From positions 372,001-436,000 of the forward strand of contig NZ_JAPENY010000003.1 in NCBI RefSeq assembly GCF_026341825.1: a DNA stretch of 64,000 nucleotides. Reading direction: 5' to 3'. Below the pieces are notes generated by a model. That model saw only the letters and a list, made by a program, of their open reading frames with translations. It was not told where the DNA came from and ran no database searches. Positions 8,677 through 17,226 of the stretch are shown piece by piece. Source of the stretch: Streptomyces sp. NBC_00620 (GTDB lineage Bacteria > Actinomycetota > Actinomycetes > Streptomycetales > Streptomycetaceae). Positions within the stretch are counted from its first letter, which is position 1. Every line of letters begins with the position of its first letter. The position numbers and the translations under genes are program-made.

Positions 8677-10560
8677 CTACAGGCCAACTCCCTTGACCAC
8701 CGCGGTGAGTTCCGCGATCAGCGGCAGCACGGGCTCCGGGCTCGCGTCGTCGCTGACGTTGACGGATCGGCGTTCCTGGTAGGGCTCCGACTCGGTCGCC
8801 TCCGGTGCGACCGGTACGGGCGTCGGCTGTTCGCCCGGAGGCTGCTCGCCCGGCGGCGCAGGTGTGCTGTCGTCGGCGGGCGGCGGGGGGCTCGCGGGCC
8901 CTGGTGAGGGGCTGCTCGTGCCCGAGACCGACAGCGACTCGGGGGCCGCCGAGGCGGCGTCGGTGCGCCACCGCTGCGCGTCGGAGCCGTCGCGAACCTT
9001 GACAACGATATCGGCGCCGGGGTCCGTGGAACTGGGCGCGACGGCGAGCCGCTCGCTCCATCGGGGCAGCAACTCGCCCCGCACGGTCAGGTCGTAGCGC
9101 ACATCGGCCCCGCGCGCCGCGTCTTCGGCGGCGCAGCGCTCCAGCAGCACGAACCCGTCGTCGGCGCGGGAGTCCAGGCACAGTTCGGGGTCGGCGACGC
9201 TGCGCAGCAGGCCGTCGTCCCCGTACGACCACTGCTGGGTCCACGCTGAGGAGCACACCGCCAGTACGGTCTCGGCGCCGGCCTTCGCCTCGCCGCCCCG
9301 GATGTCGAGGCACAGGTCGGCGGCGAAGTTGCGCAGCCGCGTCTGCTCGATGGTGGTGGGGAGTCCCGCCGAGGTGGGGGGTGCGGACACGGCGGGCGGA
9401 TCCTGGGAGCCGGGCACGGGTGCCACCGTGCGGCTGCTGCTCGCGCCGGTGGTGGCGGCGGGGTCGGCGCCGCTGTCGTCGTCCGACCACAGACTGGTGG
9501 CGAGGGCGGTCACGAGCAGGGCGGCCGAGACCACGCCCGCTCCGGTGATCAGGGCCTTCGCGTGCCGCTGTGCCGGTTCGGGCAGGCGGCGCGGGGTGGG
9601 GATCTGGGACAGCAGGCGATGGCGTCCTCCGCTTCCCGGAAGTCCGCTTCCCGGGAGGACGCCGCCGCCCTGGCGCCTGCCGCCGAACGGGGATCCGCCG
9701 CGGGGCCGTACGCCTTGCTGGGCACGCCCGGGGCGGGAGTCGAGATAGCGCCGGGCGCCCCAGCCGAGTACCGATTCGGCGAGCAGAAGGCCCAACCCGC
9801 CCTCGAAATGGCTGAGTTGCTCGGCGGCGAAGCGGCAGTAGCGGCAGTAGCGGCACTCCATCAGATGCTGTTGGACATCGGGCAGCAAGGCGCCACCGCG
9901 GCGAATGGGGACGTCCAGCAACCGGTTGTAGAAACCGCATTCCTTGCTCGGCGCGAGTTCCCGGTGGGCGTGTACGCAGCCCTGCCGGAATTGCTCGCGG
10001 GCTTGCTCCAGAGCGGCCGACGCGGTGTCGGTATCCATGCCCGACAGACCGGCTGGTACGGATATGTGCTCGGCTTCGACCTCGGTGTGCCACAACAGGG
10101 ACTGGGCGAGAGGGGGCAGAGCGTGGAAAGAGCGCTCGGCCAGCTTCCGGTTTTCGGCCGTCATGGACTTGGCCGCCCGCATACCGCGACCCCCGGCGGG
10201 TTTCCTCAAGTCCGGCAGCACACCGGATATCCGGTCCTCCGCGGACCACGCCTTGACGGTGTCCCGCACGGTCACGAGAAGCCGGGGCCGCAGGGCGACA
10301 CCGGTCTCGCCGCGCATCAGGCGGTCGAGCACCTGGTGGAAGGAGGTCGCGGTCACCATGGAGGCGATGTTCGCCGAGGAAGCGAGGCAGATGACCGAGT
10401 AGTCGTACGCGGGCTGCCAGTGCCGGGCCATCAGCAGGGCGACCGGATGGGCGGTCTCGCTCTCCGGCCGGCCTCTCAGCTGGGCAGCGAGGCTCTCGTC
10501 GGATTCGCCGGGAGCACCGCCGGGAGGATAAGGGGGACGAGGGGGGTGGGGGGTGTGCAC
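8677..10560 (-). CDS. Sigma-factor-like / zinc-finger anti-sigma-like / membrane / extracellular-domain fusion protein
   Basis: 627 residues from a GTG at 10560, chosen because GGAAGGA sits 9 nt upstream. Residues about 40-120 resemble ECF sigma region 2 (LMARHWQPAYDYSVICLA, then LRPRLLVTVRDTVKAWS); 130-190 resemble a degenerate region 4 (ALPPLAQSLLWHTEVEAE, EQAREQFRQG). A ZAS-type metal motif follows, Cys-x23-His-x3-Cys-x2-Cys (HLMECRYC). One membrane helix (ALITGAGVVSAALLVTALATSLW region) separates this from an exported part that looks like a beta-trefoil/ricin-type sugar-binding domain (DLCLDIRGG, QQWSYGDDGLLRS, LCLDSRADD), ending in a Pro-rich tail. Some actinobacterial ECF groups are known to carry fused C-terminal zinc-finger and membrane parts. 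The likely role is a one-protein envelope or glycan sensor controlling transcription; whether it still binds RNA polymerase is unknown. Confidence 0.7.
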   Translation of the reverse strand: MHTPHPPRPPYPPGGAPGESDESLAAQLRGRPESETAHPVALLMARHWQPAYDYSVICLASSANIASMVTATSFHQVLDRLMRGETGVALRPRLLVTVRDTVKAWSAEDRISGVLPDLRKPAGGRGMRAAKSMTAENRKLAERSFHALPPLAQSLLWHTEVEAEHISVPAGLSGMDTDTASAALEQAREQFRQGCVHAHRELAPSKECGFYNRLLDVPIRRGGALLPDVQQHLMECRYCRYCRFAAEQLSHFEGGLGLLLAESVLGWGARRYLDSRPGRAQQGVRPRGGSPFGGRRQGGGVLPGSGLPGSGGRHRLLSQIPTPRRLPEPAQRHAKALITGAGVVSAALLVTALATSLWSDDDSGADPAATTGASSSRTVAPVPGSQDPPAVSAPPTSAGLPTTIEQTRLRNFAADLCLDIRGGEAKAGAETVLAVCSSAWTQQWSYGDDGLLRSVADPELCLDSRADDGFVLLERCAAEDAARGADVRYDLTVRGELLPRWSERLAVAPSSTDPGADIVVKVRDGSDAQRWRTDAASAAPESLSVSGTSSPSPGPASPPPPADDSTPAPPGEQPPGEQPTPVPVAPEATESEPYQERRSVNVSDDASPEPVLPLIAELTAVVKGVGL

Positions 10561-11091
10561 AGAGCGGGTTCCTTCCAAGGTGCAAGGCGGCACACAGAAG
10601 TTCTTCACCGCCGAAAAGGGAGCTCCCGATTGGTGCATACCTTTTGACGGAGCGCCGGGATAAGGGCCGGAGCGAACGCCGTACGACGACCGTCGGTCTT
10701 GAGCCCTTTGAGCTCTCAACAGCCCGGAATAGCGAACAGCGATTCGAACCCGCCATTGACCCGGCGCAGGAAGGTCACCCTCGCACGAAATGCTCATGAC
10801 CAACAAGACACTTGAGTAACTTCCGCACCACTGAAAGTAAGTCGGACCTGGCCCGCAACTCTCGCGACTCGCACCGGCTTTCGAAATTTCATGCGCCCCG
10901 TGTGAACCGCGCGCTCGCGCCGGTGGCCCGCGCACGCTCCCGGCGCGCGGAACCAAGTAGTCCACTGGAACCGGCCCCTCCTCGGAGGCCCCGCGCGGGA
11001 CGGCGGCTCTCCCGCGCGAAACGGCCGCCGACCCCGATCCACCCGCCCTCGGTCGGCGGCCCCGAGGGCGGGTCGCCCGACGCCCCCGCGG
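10561..11091. other. Long intergenic region with two minus-strand flanking genes
   Basis: 531 bp without a convincing gene. The left part should contain the promoter and a long leader for the sigma-like fusion gene; the right end holds a GC-rich hairpin listed as a terminator for the ammonia-lyase gene. The frames that stay open here show codon use unlike real genes. I see no tRNA or riboswitch fold that I could name. Confidence 0.4.
11041..11073 (-). terminator. GC-rich hairpin after the ammonia-lyase gene
   Basis: Perfect 12-bp arms ACCCGCCCTCGG (11041-11052) and CCGAGGGCGGGT (11062-11073) with a 9-nt loop, 19 bp beyond the minus-strand stop codon. There is no T tract, as is common for Streptomyces terminators. 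Confidence 0.6.
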
Positions 11092-12114
11092 TCAGTTCTC
11101 GACCGGCCCTTCGGTGCTGAGCAGGACGACGACCGAGGCGGGGTCGAGCGTGAGGCCCTGGCCGGCGGCCACCCGGATACCCGCCAGAGACGCGGCGCCG
11201 CAGGGGCCGCTGAAGACGCCGAGGACGGCGAGGTCGCGGACGGCACGAGCGCTGTCGGCGTCGGTGACGGCGACAGCCGCGTCCAGGCCGTCACGGAGGA
11301 AGGGCCACGCAAGGCCCGAGGGGGTACCGCAGTTGAGCCCCGCCATGATCGTGTCACCGGTGGTCACGCTGACCGGCCGGCCCTGGGTGAGGCTCGCCAG
11401 CACGCAGGCCGCCGCTTCGGGTTCCACGGACAGCAGGACCGGTCCGGGGGCGGGGCGGCTGCGGTAGTGCGTGACGGCCGCCTGCGCGAGAGAGCCCACA
11501 CCGACCGGGACGGCCACGAGATCGGGCGATTCGGCTCCCGCCGCGGCCAGTTGGGAGTCGATCTCGGCGAACAGCGTGGAGTAGCCCGCCACGATCCAGG
11601 CAGGGATGTCCTCATAGCCGGGCAACGCGGTGTCCTGCACCAGGACGCTGCCTGGCTCGTCCGCGACCGCCGCGGCCCGGCGTACCGCCTCGTCGTACGG
11701 GCCGTCGACCCGCGTCACCCGCGCCCCTTCGCCGGCGATGGCGTCCACGGCACCCTGGCGCACGCCCTTCGGCACGAGGACGTGGGCGCGCTGCCCGAGC
11801 AGTCGGGCCGTCCGGGCCACGGCCCGGCCGTGGTTGCCGTCGGTGGCGGTGACCAGCGTGAGCGGGCCGTCGGCCGTGGCGAGGATGCGGTGGATCGCCC
11901 AGGACGCGCCCAGCGCTTTGAACGCGGGCAGGCCCAGGCGGGACGACTCGTCCTTGACGAAGACCCGGGCGACACCCAACTCGGCAGCGAGGAGAGGCAG
12001 TTCAGTGAGCGGAGTGGGCGCGTAGCCGGGCAGGGCGGCGTGGAAGGCGCGCACCTCGTCGGGGGCGGGCGGACAGCTCCAGTCCCGGGCGGCAGGTCTC
12101 ATGATCAGGCGCAT
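11092..12114 (-). CDS. PLP-dependent diaminopropionate ammonia-lyase-like enzyme
   Basis: 340 residues of fold-type II PLP enzyme. The Schiff-base lysine lies in KDESSRLGLPAFKALGAS, which is the diaminopropionate ammonia-lyase version of the motif. VTATDGNHGRAVA and the Gly-rich VPVGVGSLAQA phosphate loop also match. Known members convert 2,3-diaminopropionate (and often D- or L-Ser/Thr less well) to pyruvate and ammonia in the cytoplasm. At 340 residues it is shorter than the roughly 400-residue enterobacterial enzymes. Two ATGs lie close together (12114 and 12102); neither has a strong ribosome site. The gene stands alone, 63 bp from the toxin-like gene. Confidence 0.8.
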   Translation of the reverse strand: MRLIMRPAARDWSCPPAPDEVRAFHAALPGYAPTPLTELPLLAAELGVARVFVKDESSRLGLPAFKALGASWAIHRILATADGPLTLVTATDGNHGRAVARTARLLGQRAHVLVPKGVRQGAVDAIAGEGARVTRVDGPYDEAVRRAAAVADEPGSVLVQDTALPGYEDIPAWIVAGYSTLFAEIDSQLAAAGAESPDLVAVPVGVGSLAQAAVTHYRSRPAPGPVLLSVEPEAAACVLASLTQGRPVSVTTGDTIMAGLNCGTPSGLAWPFLRDGLDAAVAVTDADSARAVRDLAVLGVFSGPCGAASLAGIRVAAGQGLTLDPASVVVLLSTEGPVEN

Positions 12115-12177
12115 ACGACCAGCGTGCCACCCTCCCCTCTCGCTGCACCGTGTCAGATCCGCTCTCGCAGCACCGTC

Positions 12178-12555
12178 TCAGATCTGCCAGGACCTCAATC
12201 GGTCCGCTGCCCCATAGACGTCCGTCTTGCCGTCGATCAGATCGCGGGCGAGGTCGACGAGGGCGCCGTACGGCGGGTCGATACCGACACCGCTGACGAA
12301 CATGTACGCGACCGCCGCCGAGCAGGCGAAGCGGGCGTTGGCGGTCGGCAGGGGCTTCAGCAGGGCCAGGGTGTGCAGGAGCGCGGCGGCGCGCCAGGCC
12401 GGGTCGGAGTCGACGCCGAGCCGGGGCGGGTCGACGCGGTGGCGGGCCACGGCGGCGACGAGCGCCGAGAAGTCGTTGACCGTGGGCTGGTCGGGCATTA
12501 CCTCTTCGTGGCGCTGGAGCAGCCAGGGCACGTCGATGTGGATGACGGGGGCCAT
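12178..12555 (-). CDS. Doc/Fic-like toxin component with degenerate Fic motif
   Basis: 125 residues. Length, the start MAPVIHIDVPWLLQRHEE, and the central ARAAALLHTLALLKPLPTAN-type segment follow Doc-like toxins of actinobacteria. The Fic motif should read HPFxDGNKR; here the aligned stretch is KPLPTANAR, so the catalytic His is Lys and the acidic residue is Thr, while Asn and Arg remain. AMP- or phosphate-transfer activity is therefore doubtful. It starts 3 bp after the antitoxin-like gene, the usual antitoxin-first order. It may be an inactivated toxin or a variant with other chemistry. Confidence 0.7.
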   Translation of the reverse strand: MAPVIHIDVPWLLQRHEEVMPDQPTVNDFSALVAAVARHRVDPPRLGVDSDPAWRAAALLHTLALLKPLPTANARFACSAAVAYMFVSGVGIDPPYGALVDLARDLIDGKTDVYGAADRLRSWQI

Positions 12556-12558
12556 GGG

Positions 12559-12804
12559 TCAGGCGGCCCGCCCTTCGCCGTCGCCGGGTGGTTCGTCCTC
12601 GGGGAAGGCGGCGGCGAACTCGGCCGCGTGCGCCGCGAAGAACCGGCGGAACACCTCCGCGCCTTCCTGCAGCGCCCGGTGCCGCACGATGTCCGCCGCG
12701 GCGGCCTCCCGCACCAGGGCCTTCATCGACGTACCGCGCTCCTTGGCGATCTGCCGCAGATCCTCTAGCTCGCGGTCACTGAACTCCACGTTGAGAGCTG
12801 GCAT
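12559..12804 (-). CDS. Ribbon-helix-helix antitoxin-like protein
   Basis: 81 residues. The N-terminus LNVEFSDRELEDLRQIAKERGTSM followed by KALVREAAAADI is a typical ribbon-helix-helix: a short beta strand, then two helices. The C-terminal half is an acidic, flexible tail (FPEDEPPGDGEG), the kind that wraps a partner toxin. GAGGA lies just upstream of the ATG. A palindrome 18-31 bp upstream of the start (12822-12835) is a good candidate for autoregulatory binding. It forms a two-gene unit with the Doc-like gene. Confidence 0.75.
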   Translation of the reverse strand: MPALNVEFSDRELEDLRQIAKERGTSMKALVREAAAADIVRHRALQEGAEVFRRFFAAHAAEFAAAFPEDEPPGDGEGRAA

Positions 12805-12821
12805 GTCCTCACGGTACCGCG

Positions 12822-12835
12822 CGGGTACTTACCCG
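12822..12835. promoter_or_regulatory. Candidate RHH antitoxin operator
   Basis: Perfect palindrome CGGGTA-ct-TACCCG centred 25 bp upstream of the antitoxin-like start on the minus strand, where a promoter -10 region would be expected. Antitoxins of this family usually repress their own operon. Binding here is inference. Confidence 0.45.
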
Positions 12836-12981
12836 TAAATACCACCAGGTCACGGGGCATGTACTGCGGTACCCGAGGCCCATTCGGCACGGCAGGGCGC
12901 CTTGCCCTCGAGCGGCTCGCCGAACGACCGGGCGACCGAGGTACTGAGCGCCGCTGAGGACGGGCTTGCGGAGGGTACGAC

Positions 12982-13022
12982 TCCGTAAGCCCGTAACACT
13001 CCCCCGTAGACCGCCGTAACAC
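12982..13022 (+). promoter_or_regulatory. Repeated CCGTAA boxes upstream of the PucR-type gene
   Basis: CCGTAA at 12982, CCGTAACAC at 12991 and again at 13014 (23 bp apart, about two helical turns), with CCGTAG at 13004. They end 19 bp before the regulator start. The phased direct repeats suggest a binding site for the regulator itself. Confidence 0.35.
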
Positions 13023-13041
13023 CGCGCGGCCACAGTGGGGC

Positions 13042-14307
13042 ATGAGTGTTGAGCAGATTCAGACACTGGTGGACGCACTCGCCACGCGCCTGGGGCGTGC
13101 CGTGGTCGTGGACGACCAGGAACTGCGCTTGGTCGCGGTGAGCGAGGACTTCGGGGACGCCGATCCCGCCCGCATCTGGTCGCTGCTGCACCGCAGGACG
13201 CGGCCCGAGGACGTGTGCTTCGACAGGATCAAACGGTCCACGGGCCCAGGTCACATCCCGGAGAACCCGGACCTCGAGCTGTGGCAGCGGCTGTACGTTC
13301 CCATCCGCTGCCGTGGACTGCTCCTCGGCTTCGTCTGGATCACCGACCGGTACGGCGATCTGCCCGACGTCCAGATCGCCGACGCTACCCGTACGGCGGA
13401 GACGCTCGGCTCGCTCATGTACGGGCGGTGGCTCGCCGCCGGCCACGAGCACGGCGTACGGCGGCAGTTGGTCGAGCAGTTGCTGAGCCAGGATGCCGCG
13501 ACGCGTCGTGCGGCGCGCGAAGAGGTCCTCGACCGGGGGCTGTTCGATGTCGACGGGCCGGTGGCGGTGCTGCTGGCCGGCCGTGGCGGCGGCGCCGAGG
13601 GCGAGGACGCGGGGCCCGCCTTCGCGGCGGCCGTGGAGCGGTTCTGCCGGGGGTGGCCCGGCGCGTCCGTGCTCGCCGCGTGCCGGCCCCGGCGTGCGAC
13701 CGTGATCCTCGCGCTGCGCCCGGCCGATCCGGACGCGGAACTCGACCGGGCCGCCCACGCGCTGCTCGCCGAGCTCACCGCGGAACCCGCGCTCGCCGGA
13801 TGTCGGCGCGTCGGGGCCGGCGGCCCCGTGCCCGCACTGGCGGGGCTGCCCACGGCGAAACGCCAGGCGGACATCGCGCTGTCCGCCGCGGGCACCGGAA
13901 CCGTCGCCCTCTGGTCGGGGCTCGGTGCCCACGCCCTGCTCGCCCAGCTCGCGCCGCCGGTCTGGGACGACACGCTGATCCCGCAGGGTGTGCTCACCCT
14001 GTTCGCGGATCCCTCCGCGGCGGTCCTCGTGCCGACCCTGGAGACGTATCTCGACTGCGCGGGCGATGTGCAGCGCACCGCACGGGAACTGTGCGTGCAC
14101 CGCACCACGCTCTACTACCGGCTCGGCCGGGCCGAGCAGATCTCCGGGCTGAGTCTGCGCGACGGCCGCGACCGGCTGCTGCTGCACCTGGTGCTCGGAC
14201 TGCGCCGCCTGCACGGAGCGGCGCTTCCCGGGTCCCTCCCTCGGCGGACCACCCTTCCTACATATGTCGAAAGCGAGGCCCTGAACGTCCGACGTCGTGC
14301 CGGATGA
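13042..14307 (+). CDS. PucR/CdaR-type helix-turn-helix regulator
   Basis: 421 residues. The C-terminal HTH_30 domain is clear: LVPTLETYLDCAGDVQRTAREL, then CVHRTTLYYRLGRAEQISG, then RLLLHLVLGLRRL. The middle holds the GGDEF-like/CdaR ligand region and the first 150 residues a sensory part (RLYVPIRCRGLLLGFVWI, GAF-like). PucR proteins typically activate nitrogen-compound catabolic operons in response to a substrate or product. The nine-gene run that starts 69 bp downstream in the same direction is the obvious target. The region between about 14308 and 14376 holds no gene. Confidence 0.87.
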   Translation: MSVEQIQTLVDALATRLGRAVVVDDQELRLVAVSEDFGDADPARIWSLLHRRTRPEDVCFDRIKRSTGPGHIPENPDLELWQRLYVPIRCRGLLLGFVWITDRYGDLPDVQIADATRTAETLGSLMYGRWLAAGHEHGVRRQLVEQLLSQDAATRRAAREEVLDRGLFDVDGPVAVLLAGRGGGAEGEDAGPAFAAAVERFCRGWPGASVLAACRPRRATVILALRPADPDAELDRAAHALLAELTAEPALAGCRRVGAGGPVPALAGLPTAKRQADIALSAAGTGTVALWSGLGAHALLAQLAPPVWDDTLIPQGVLTLFADPSAAVLVPTLETYLDCAGDVQRTARELCVHRTTLYYRLGRAEQISGLSLRDGRDRLLLHLVLGLRRLHGAALPGSLPRRTTLPTYVESEALNVRRRAG

Positions 14308-14376
14308 CCCCGCTCGGGCGCTGCTGCGACTCTTCCGAACACCAGCAGCACGCCCACCACAGCGGGAGGATGCCGG

Positions 14377-15585
14377 ATGAAGAAGAGGTACGCGCACATC
14401 GTGCTCGGCGTCGGGGGCATCGGCAGCGCCGCCGCCTACTGGCTCGGCAGGCAGAGCGGCGGTGACGTCCTCGCCGTCGAGCAGTTCGGGCTCGGGCACG
14501 ATCGCGGTGCCTCCGAGGACCACTCACGGATCATCCGGCACTCGTACCACTCGACCGACTACACCGCCCTGACCCGCGACTCCTACGACCACTGGCGGGA
14601 ACTGGAGAAGGAGACCGGACTTCCGCTGCTGCACATCACCGGCGGTCTGCATCTGGCCCCGGCGGGCAGCGCGGGCGAGGCGGAGCTGGGCAGTTACGCG
14701 CGAGCCCTGGCCCAGCAGGGCCACCGCTACCAGGTCCTGGACGCGGGCACTCTGCGCGAGCGCTGGCCGCAGTGGCGGATCGGCGACGACGTACTCGGCC
14801 TGTTCCAGGCGGAGTCCGGGATCCTCGACATCCGCCGGGCGAACGCCGCGCATGTCTCACGGGCGCTCGCGCTCGGCGTGACCTTCGTGGAGAACTCTCC
14901 GGTGCGGAAGATCGTTCCGCATCCCGGCCATGTCGAGGTGCACACCGACGACGCGGTGTACGAGGGCGGCACGCTGACCGTGTGCGCCGGTTCCTGGACC
15001 GGGACCGCGCTGGCCGGTCTCGACCTGGACATCCCGCTCACCCTCACCCAGGAACAGGTCACCTACTTCGCGGCCCCTGACCTGCGCCCCTTCGCACCGG
15101 ACCGCTTCCCCATCTGGATCTTCCACGGTCACGACCGGACCTTCTACGGTTTCCCGGTGTACGGCGAGGCCGCGGTGAAGGCGGCCCGTGACATGTCGGG
15201 CCGTTTCGTCACCCAGGAGACCCGCTCGTACGAACCGAATCCCGAGCAGACCGAGGAGGTCGCGGAGTTCCTGGCCGAGTACCTGCCGGGCGCCGTCGGC
15301 CCCGAACTGCTCAGCAAGACCTGCGTCTACGACCTCCCGGCCGACCGGAATTTCGTCCTGGACACCGTGCCGGGGCACCCCAACATCTCGGTCTTCGTGG
15401 GGGCGGGGCACGCCGCCAAGTTCGCGGGGCTGATCGGCCACATCCTCGCCGACCTGGCGACCAAGGGCTCCACGGACTGGCCCATCGAGGCCTTCACCGT
15501 CGACCGCCCGGCGATCACGGACCCCGACCACCCGAGCGACTTCCGGTTCGCCGAGGCCGCGCGGAATCCGGAGGGCGGGTCATGA
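14377..15585 (+). CDS. FAD-dependent N-methyl amino acid oxidase (MTOX/sarcosine-oxidase family)
   Basis: 402 residues. The FAD-binding Rossmann motif is close to the N-terminus (VLGVGGIGSAAAYWLGR), followed by ASEDHSRIIRHSY, which matches the HS/R segment of N-methyl-L-tryptophan oxidase and monomeric sarcosine oxidase. Near residue 320 CVYDLPADRNFVLD aligns with the family Cys that binds FAD covalently, and VFVGAGHAAKFAG with the substrate-site Lys. The reaction is oxidative removal of an N-methyl group from a secondary amine, giving formaldehyde and H2O2. Its stop overlaps the first permease gene by ATGA, tying it to uptake. Substrate unknown. Confidence 0.86.
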   Translation: MKKRYAHIVLGVGGIGSAAAYWLGRQSGGDVLAVEQFGLGHDRGASEDHSRIIRHSYHSTDYTALTRDSYDHWRELEKETGLPLLHITGGLHLAPAGSAGEAELGSYARALAQQGHRYQVLDAGTLRERWPQWRIGDDVLGLFQAESGILDIRRANAAHVSRALALGVTFVENSPVRKIVPHPGHVEVHTDDAVYEGGTLTVCAGSWTGTALAGLDLDIPLTLTQEQVTYFAAPDLRPFAPDRFPIWIFHGHDRTFYGFPVYGEAAVKAARDMSGRFVTQETRSYEPNPEQTEEVAEFLAEYLPGAVGPELLSKTCVYDLPADRNFVLDTVPGHPNISVFVGAGHAAKFAGLIGHILADLATKGSTDWPIEAFTVDRPAITDPDHPSDFRFAEAARNPEGGS

Positions 15586-16229
15586 CCTTCGGTGAGTATC
15601 TGCAGCGCCGCGGCGACCTGCTCCTCGACCAGGCGGGCCAGCACGCCCTGCTGGTGGCGCTCGCGGTCCTGATCGCCACGGCTGTCTCCGTCGGCACCGG
15701 CCTGCTCGCCTGGAACCGGCCTCGGCTCGCCGCGGCCGCCACCGCGACCGCCGGCGGGCTGCTCACCCTTCCCTCCTTCGCGCTGCTCGGCCTGCTGATC
15801 CCACTGCTCGGCCTCGGCTGGGCGCCCTCGCTGACCGCGCTCACCCTCTATTCGCTGCTGCCGATCCTGCGCAACACCATCGTCGGCCTGGGCGAGGTCG
15901 ACCCGGCCGTCGTCGAGGCGGCCCGCGGGATGGGCCTCGGCCCGGCCAGGGTGCTCGCGATCGTCCAACTCCCGCTCGCCTGGCCGTACATCCTCACCGG
16001 AATCCGCGTCGCCACCCAGATGGTGGTGGCCATCGCGGCGATGGCCGCGTACGTGGCCGGTCCCGGGCTCGGCCTGCCGATCTTCGACGGCCTGTCCCGG
16101 CTCGGGTCCGCGAACGCGCTCAACGAAGCGATCGCCGGAACCGTCGGCGTCGTCCTGGTCGCACTCGCCTTCGACCTCTTCTACGTACTGCTGCGCCGCC
16201 TGACCACCCCGAGGGGGCTCCATGTTTGA
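15582..16229 (+). CDS. OpuC-type ABC importer permease (first)
   Basis: 215 residues, about five to six membrane helices. The EAA loop that contacts the ATPase is EAARGMGLGPARVLAIVQLPLAWPYILTG-like, and NTIVGLGEVDP precedes it, as in OpuCB/ProW permeases of the glycine betaine/carnitine/choline family. It overlaps the oxidase gene by 4 bp and the ATPase gene by 8 bp. With the second permease it should form a heterodimeric channel. Confidence 0.88.
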   Translation: MTFGEYLQRRGDLLLDQAGQHALLVALAVLIATAVSVGTGLLAWNRPRLAAAATATAGGLLTLPSFALLGLLIPLLGLGWAPSLTALTLYSLLPILRNTIVGLGEVDPAVVEAARGMGLGPARVLAIVQLPLAWPYILTGIRVATQMVVAIAAMAAYVAGPGLGLPIFDGLSRLGSANALNEAIAGTVGVVLVALAFDLFYVLLRRLTTPRGLHV

Positions 16230-17226
16230 CACCGCGCGCACGGGTCGCGGCCTGAGCATCCGCCTCGACGAGCTCACCAAGGTCTATCCGGGACAGCGCG
16301 AACCCGCCGTCGACCGGGTCACGATGGAGATACCGGCCGGGCAGACGACGATGTTCGTCGGGCCGTCCGGCTGCGGCAAGACCACCACCATGAAGATCAT
16401 CAACCGGCTGATCGAACCGTCCTCGGGCACGGTCAGCATCGACGGCCAGAACGTGCTGGGCCTCGACCCCAACGAGCTGCGCCGCCACATCGGTTACGTG
16501 GTCCAGCAGATCGGTCTCTTCCCGCACATGACGATCGCGCAGAACATCGGGCTCGTGCCGAAGCTCCTCGGCTGGAGCAGGGCCAAGGTGAGCGCGCGGG
16601 TCGACGAGCTGCTGGAGATGACCGGGCTCGACCCGGCCGCCTTCCGCGCCCGGTATCCCCGGCAACTCTCCGGAGGCCAGCAGCAGCGCGTCGGTGTCGC
16701 CCGCGCCCTGGCCGCCGATCCCCCGGTCCTGCTGATGGACGAGCCGTTCGGCGCCACCGACCCGATCACCCGGGAGCGACTGCAGGTCGAATTCCGCCGT
16801 CTTCAGCGGGAGTTGGGCAAGACGGTCGTCTTCGTCACCCATGACTTCGAGGAGGCGCTGAAGCTCGGCGACCGGATCGCCGTCCTCGCTGACCGCTCGC
16901 GGATCGTCCAGTACGACACCCCGGCGCGGCTGTTGGCCGCCCCGGCCGACGACTACGTACGCAGTTTCATCGGCGCCGCCCCGTATCTGAAGCAACTGGC
17001 CCTGGCGACCGTGGCCGACGTGAAGCTGGGCCCGGCGCCGGAGGCACCCAACTCACTGCCCACCGTGAACGGTTCGGCCTCCCTGCGAGACGTGATGGAT
17101 CTGATCCTCCAGCGGGGCGGCGACCCGGTCACCGTCGTGGACGAGGCGGGCGCGGTCGCGGGGACGCTGGCATTCCCGGACGTATGCCGGGCTCTGTCGG
17201 CGCAGGAGGAGACCCGTGTCGGTTGA
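16222..17226 (+). CDS. OpuC/ProV-type ABC importer ATPase with CBS tail
   Basis: 334 residues. Walker A GPSGCGKTT, Q-loop VQQIGLFPHMT, signature LSGGQQQRVGVARAL, Walker B VLLMDEPFGATDP and switch His in FVTHD are all intact. After about residue 240 there is a short CBS-like part (SLRDVMDLILQRGGDPVTVVDEAGAVAGT), which in OpuA/OpuC ATPases links activity to osmolarity. Only one CBS unit seems present. It drives the flanking permeases; spacing and overlaps (8 and 11 bp) indicate one transcript. Confidence 0.92.
   Translation: MFDTARTGRGLSIRLDELTKVYPGQREPAVDRVTMEIPAGQTTMFVGPSGCGKTTTMKIINRLIEPSSGTVSIDGQNVLGLDPNELRRHIGYVVQQIGLFPHMTIAQNIGLVPKLLGWSRAKVSARVDELLEMTGLDPAAFRARYPRQLSGGQQQRVGVARALAADPPVLLMDEPFGATDPITRERLQVEFRRLQRELGKTVVFVTHDFEEALKLGDRIAVLADRSRIVQYDTPARLLAAPADDYVRSFIGAAPYLKQLALATVADVKLGPAPEAPNSLPTVNGSASLRDVMDLILQRGGDPVTVVDEAGAVAGTLAFPDVCRALSAQEETRVG

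Noticed and set aside
8606..10756. A 716-codon minus-strand frame over the sigma-like gene
   Set aside because: Same strand but other frame; Arg/Pro-rich and without motifs, whereas the chosen frame has a membrane helix, a zinc motif and sigma-like segments.
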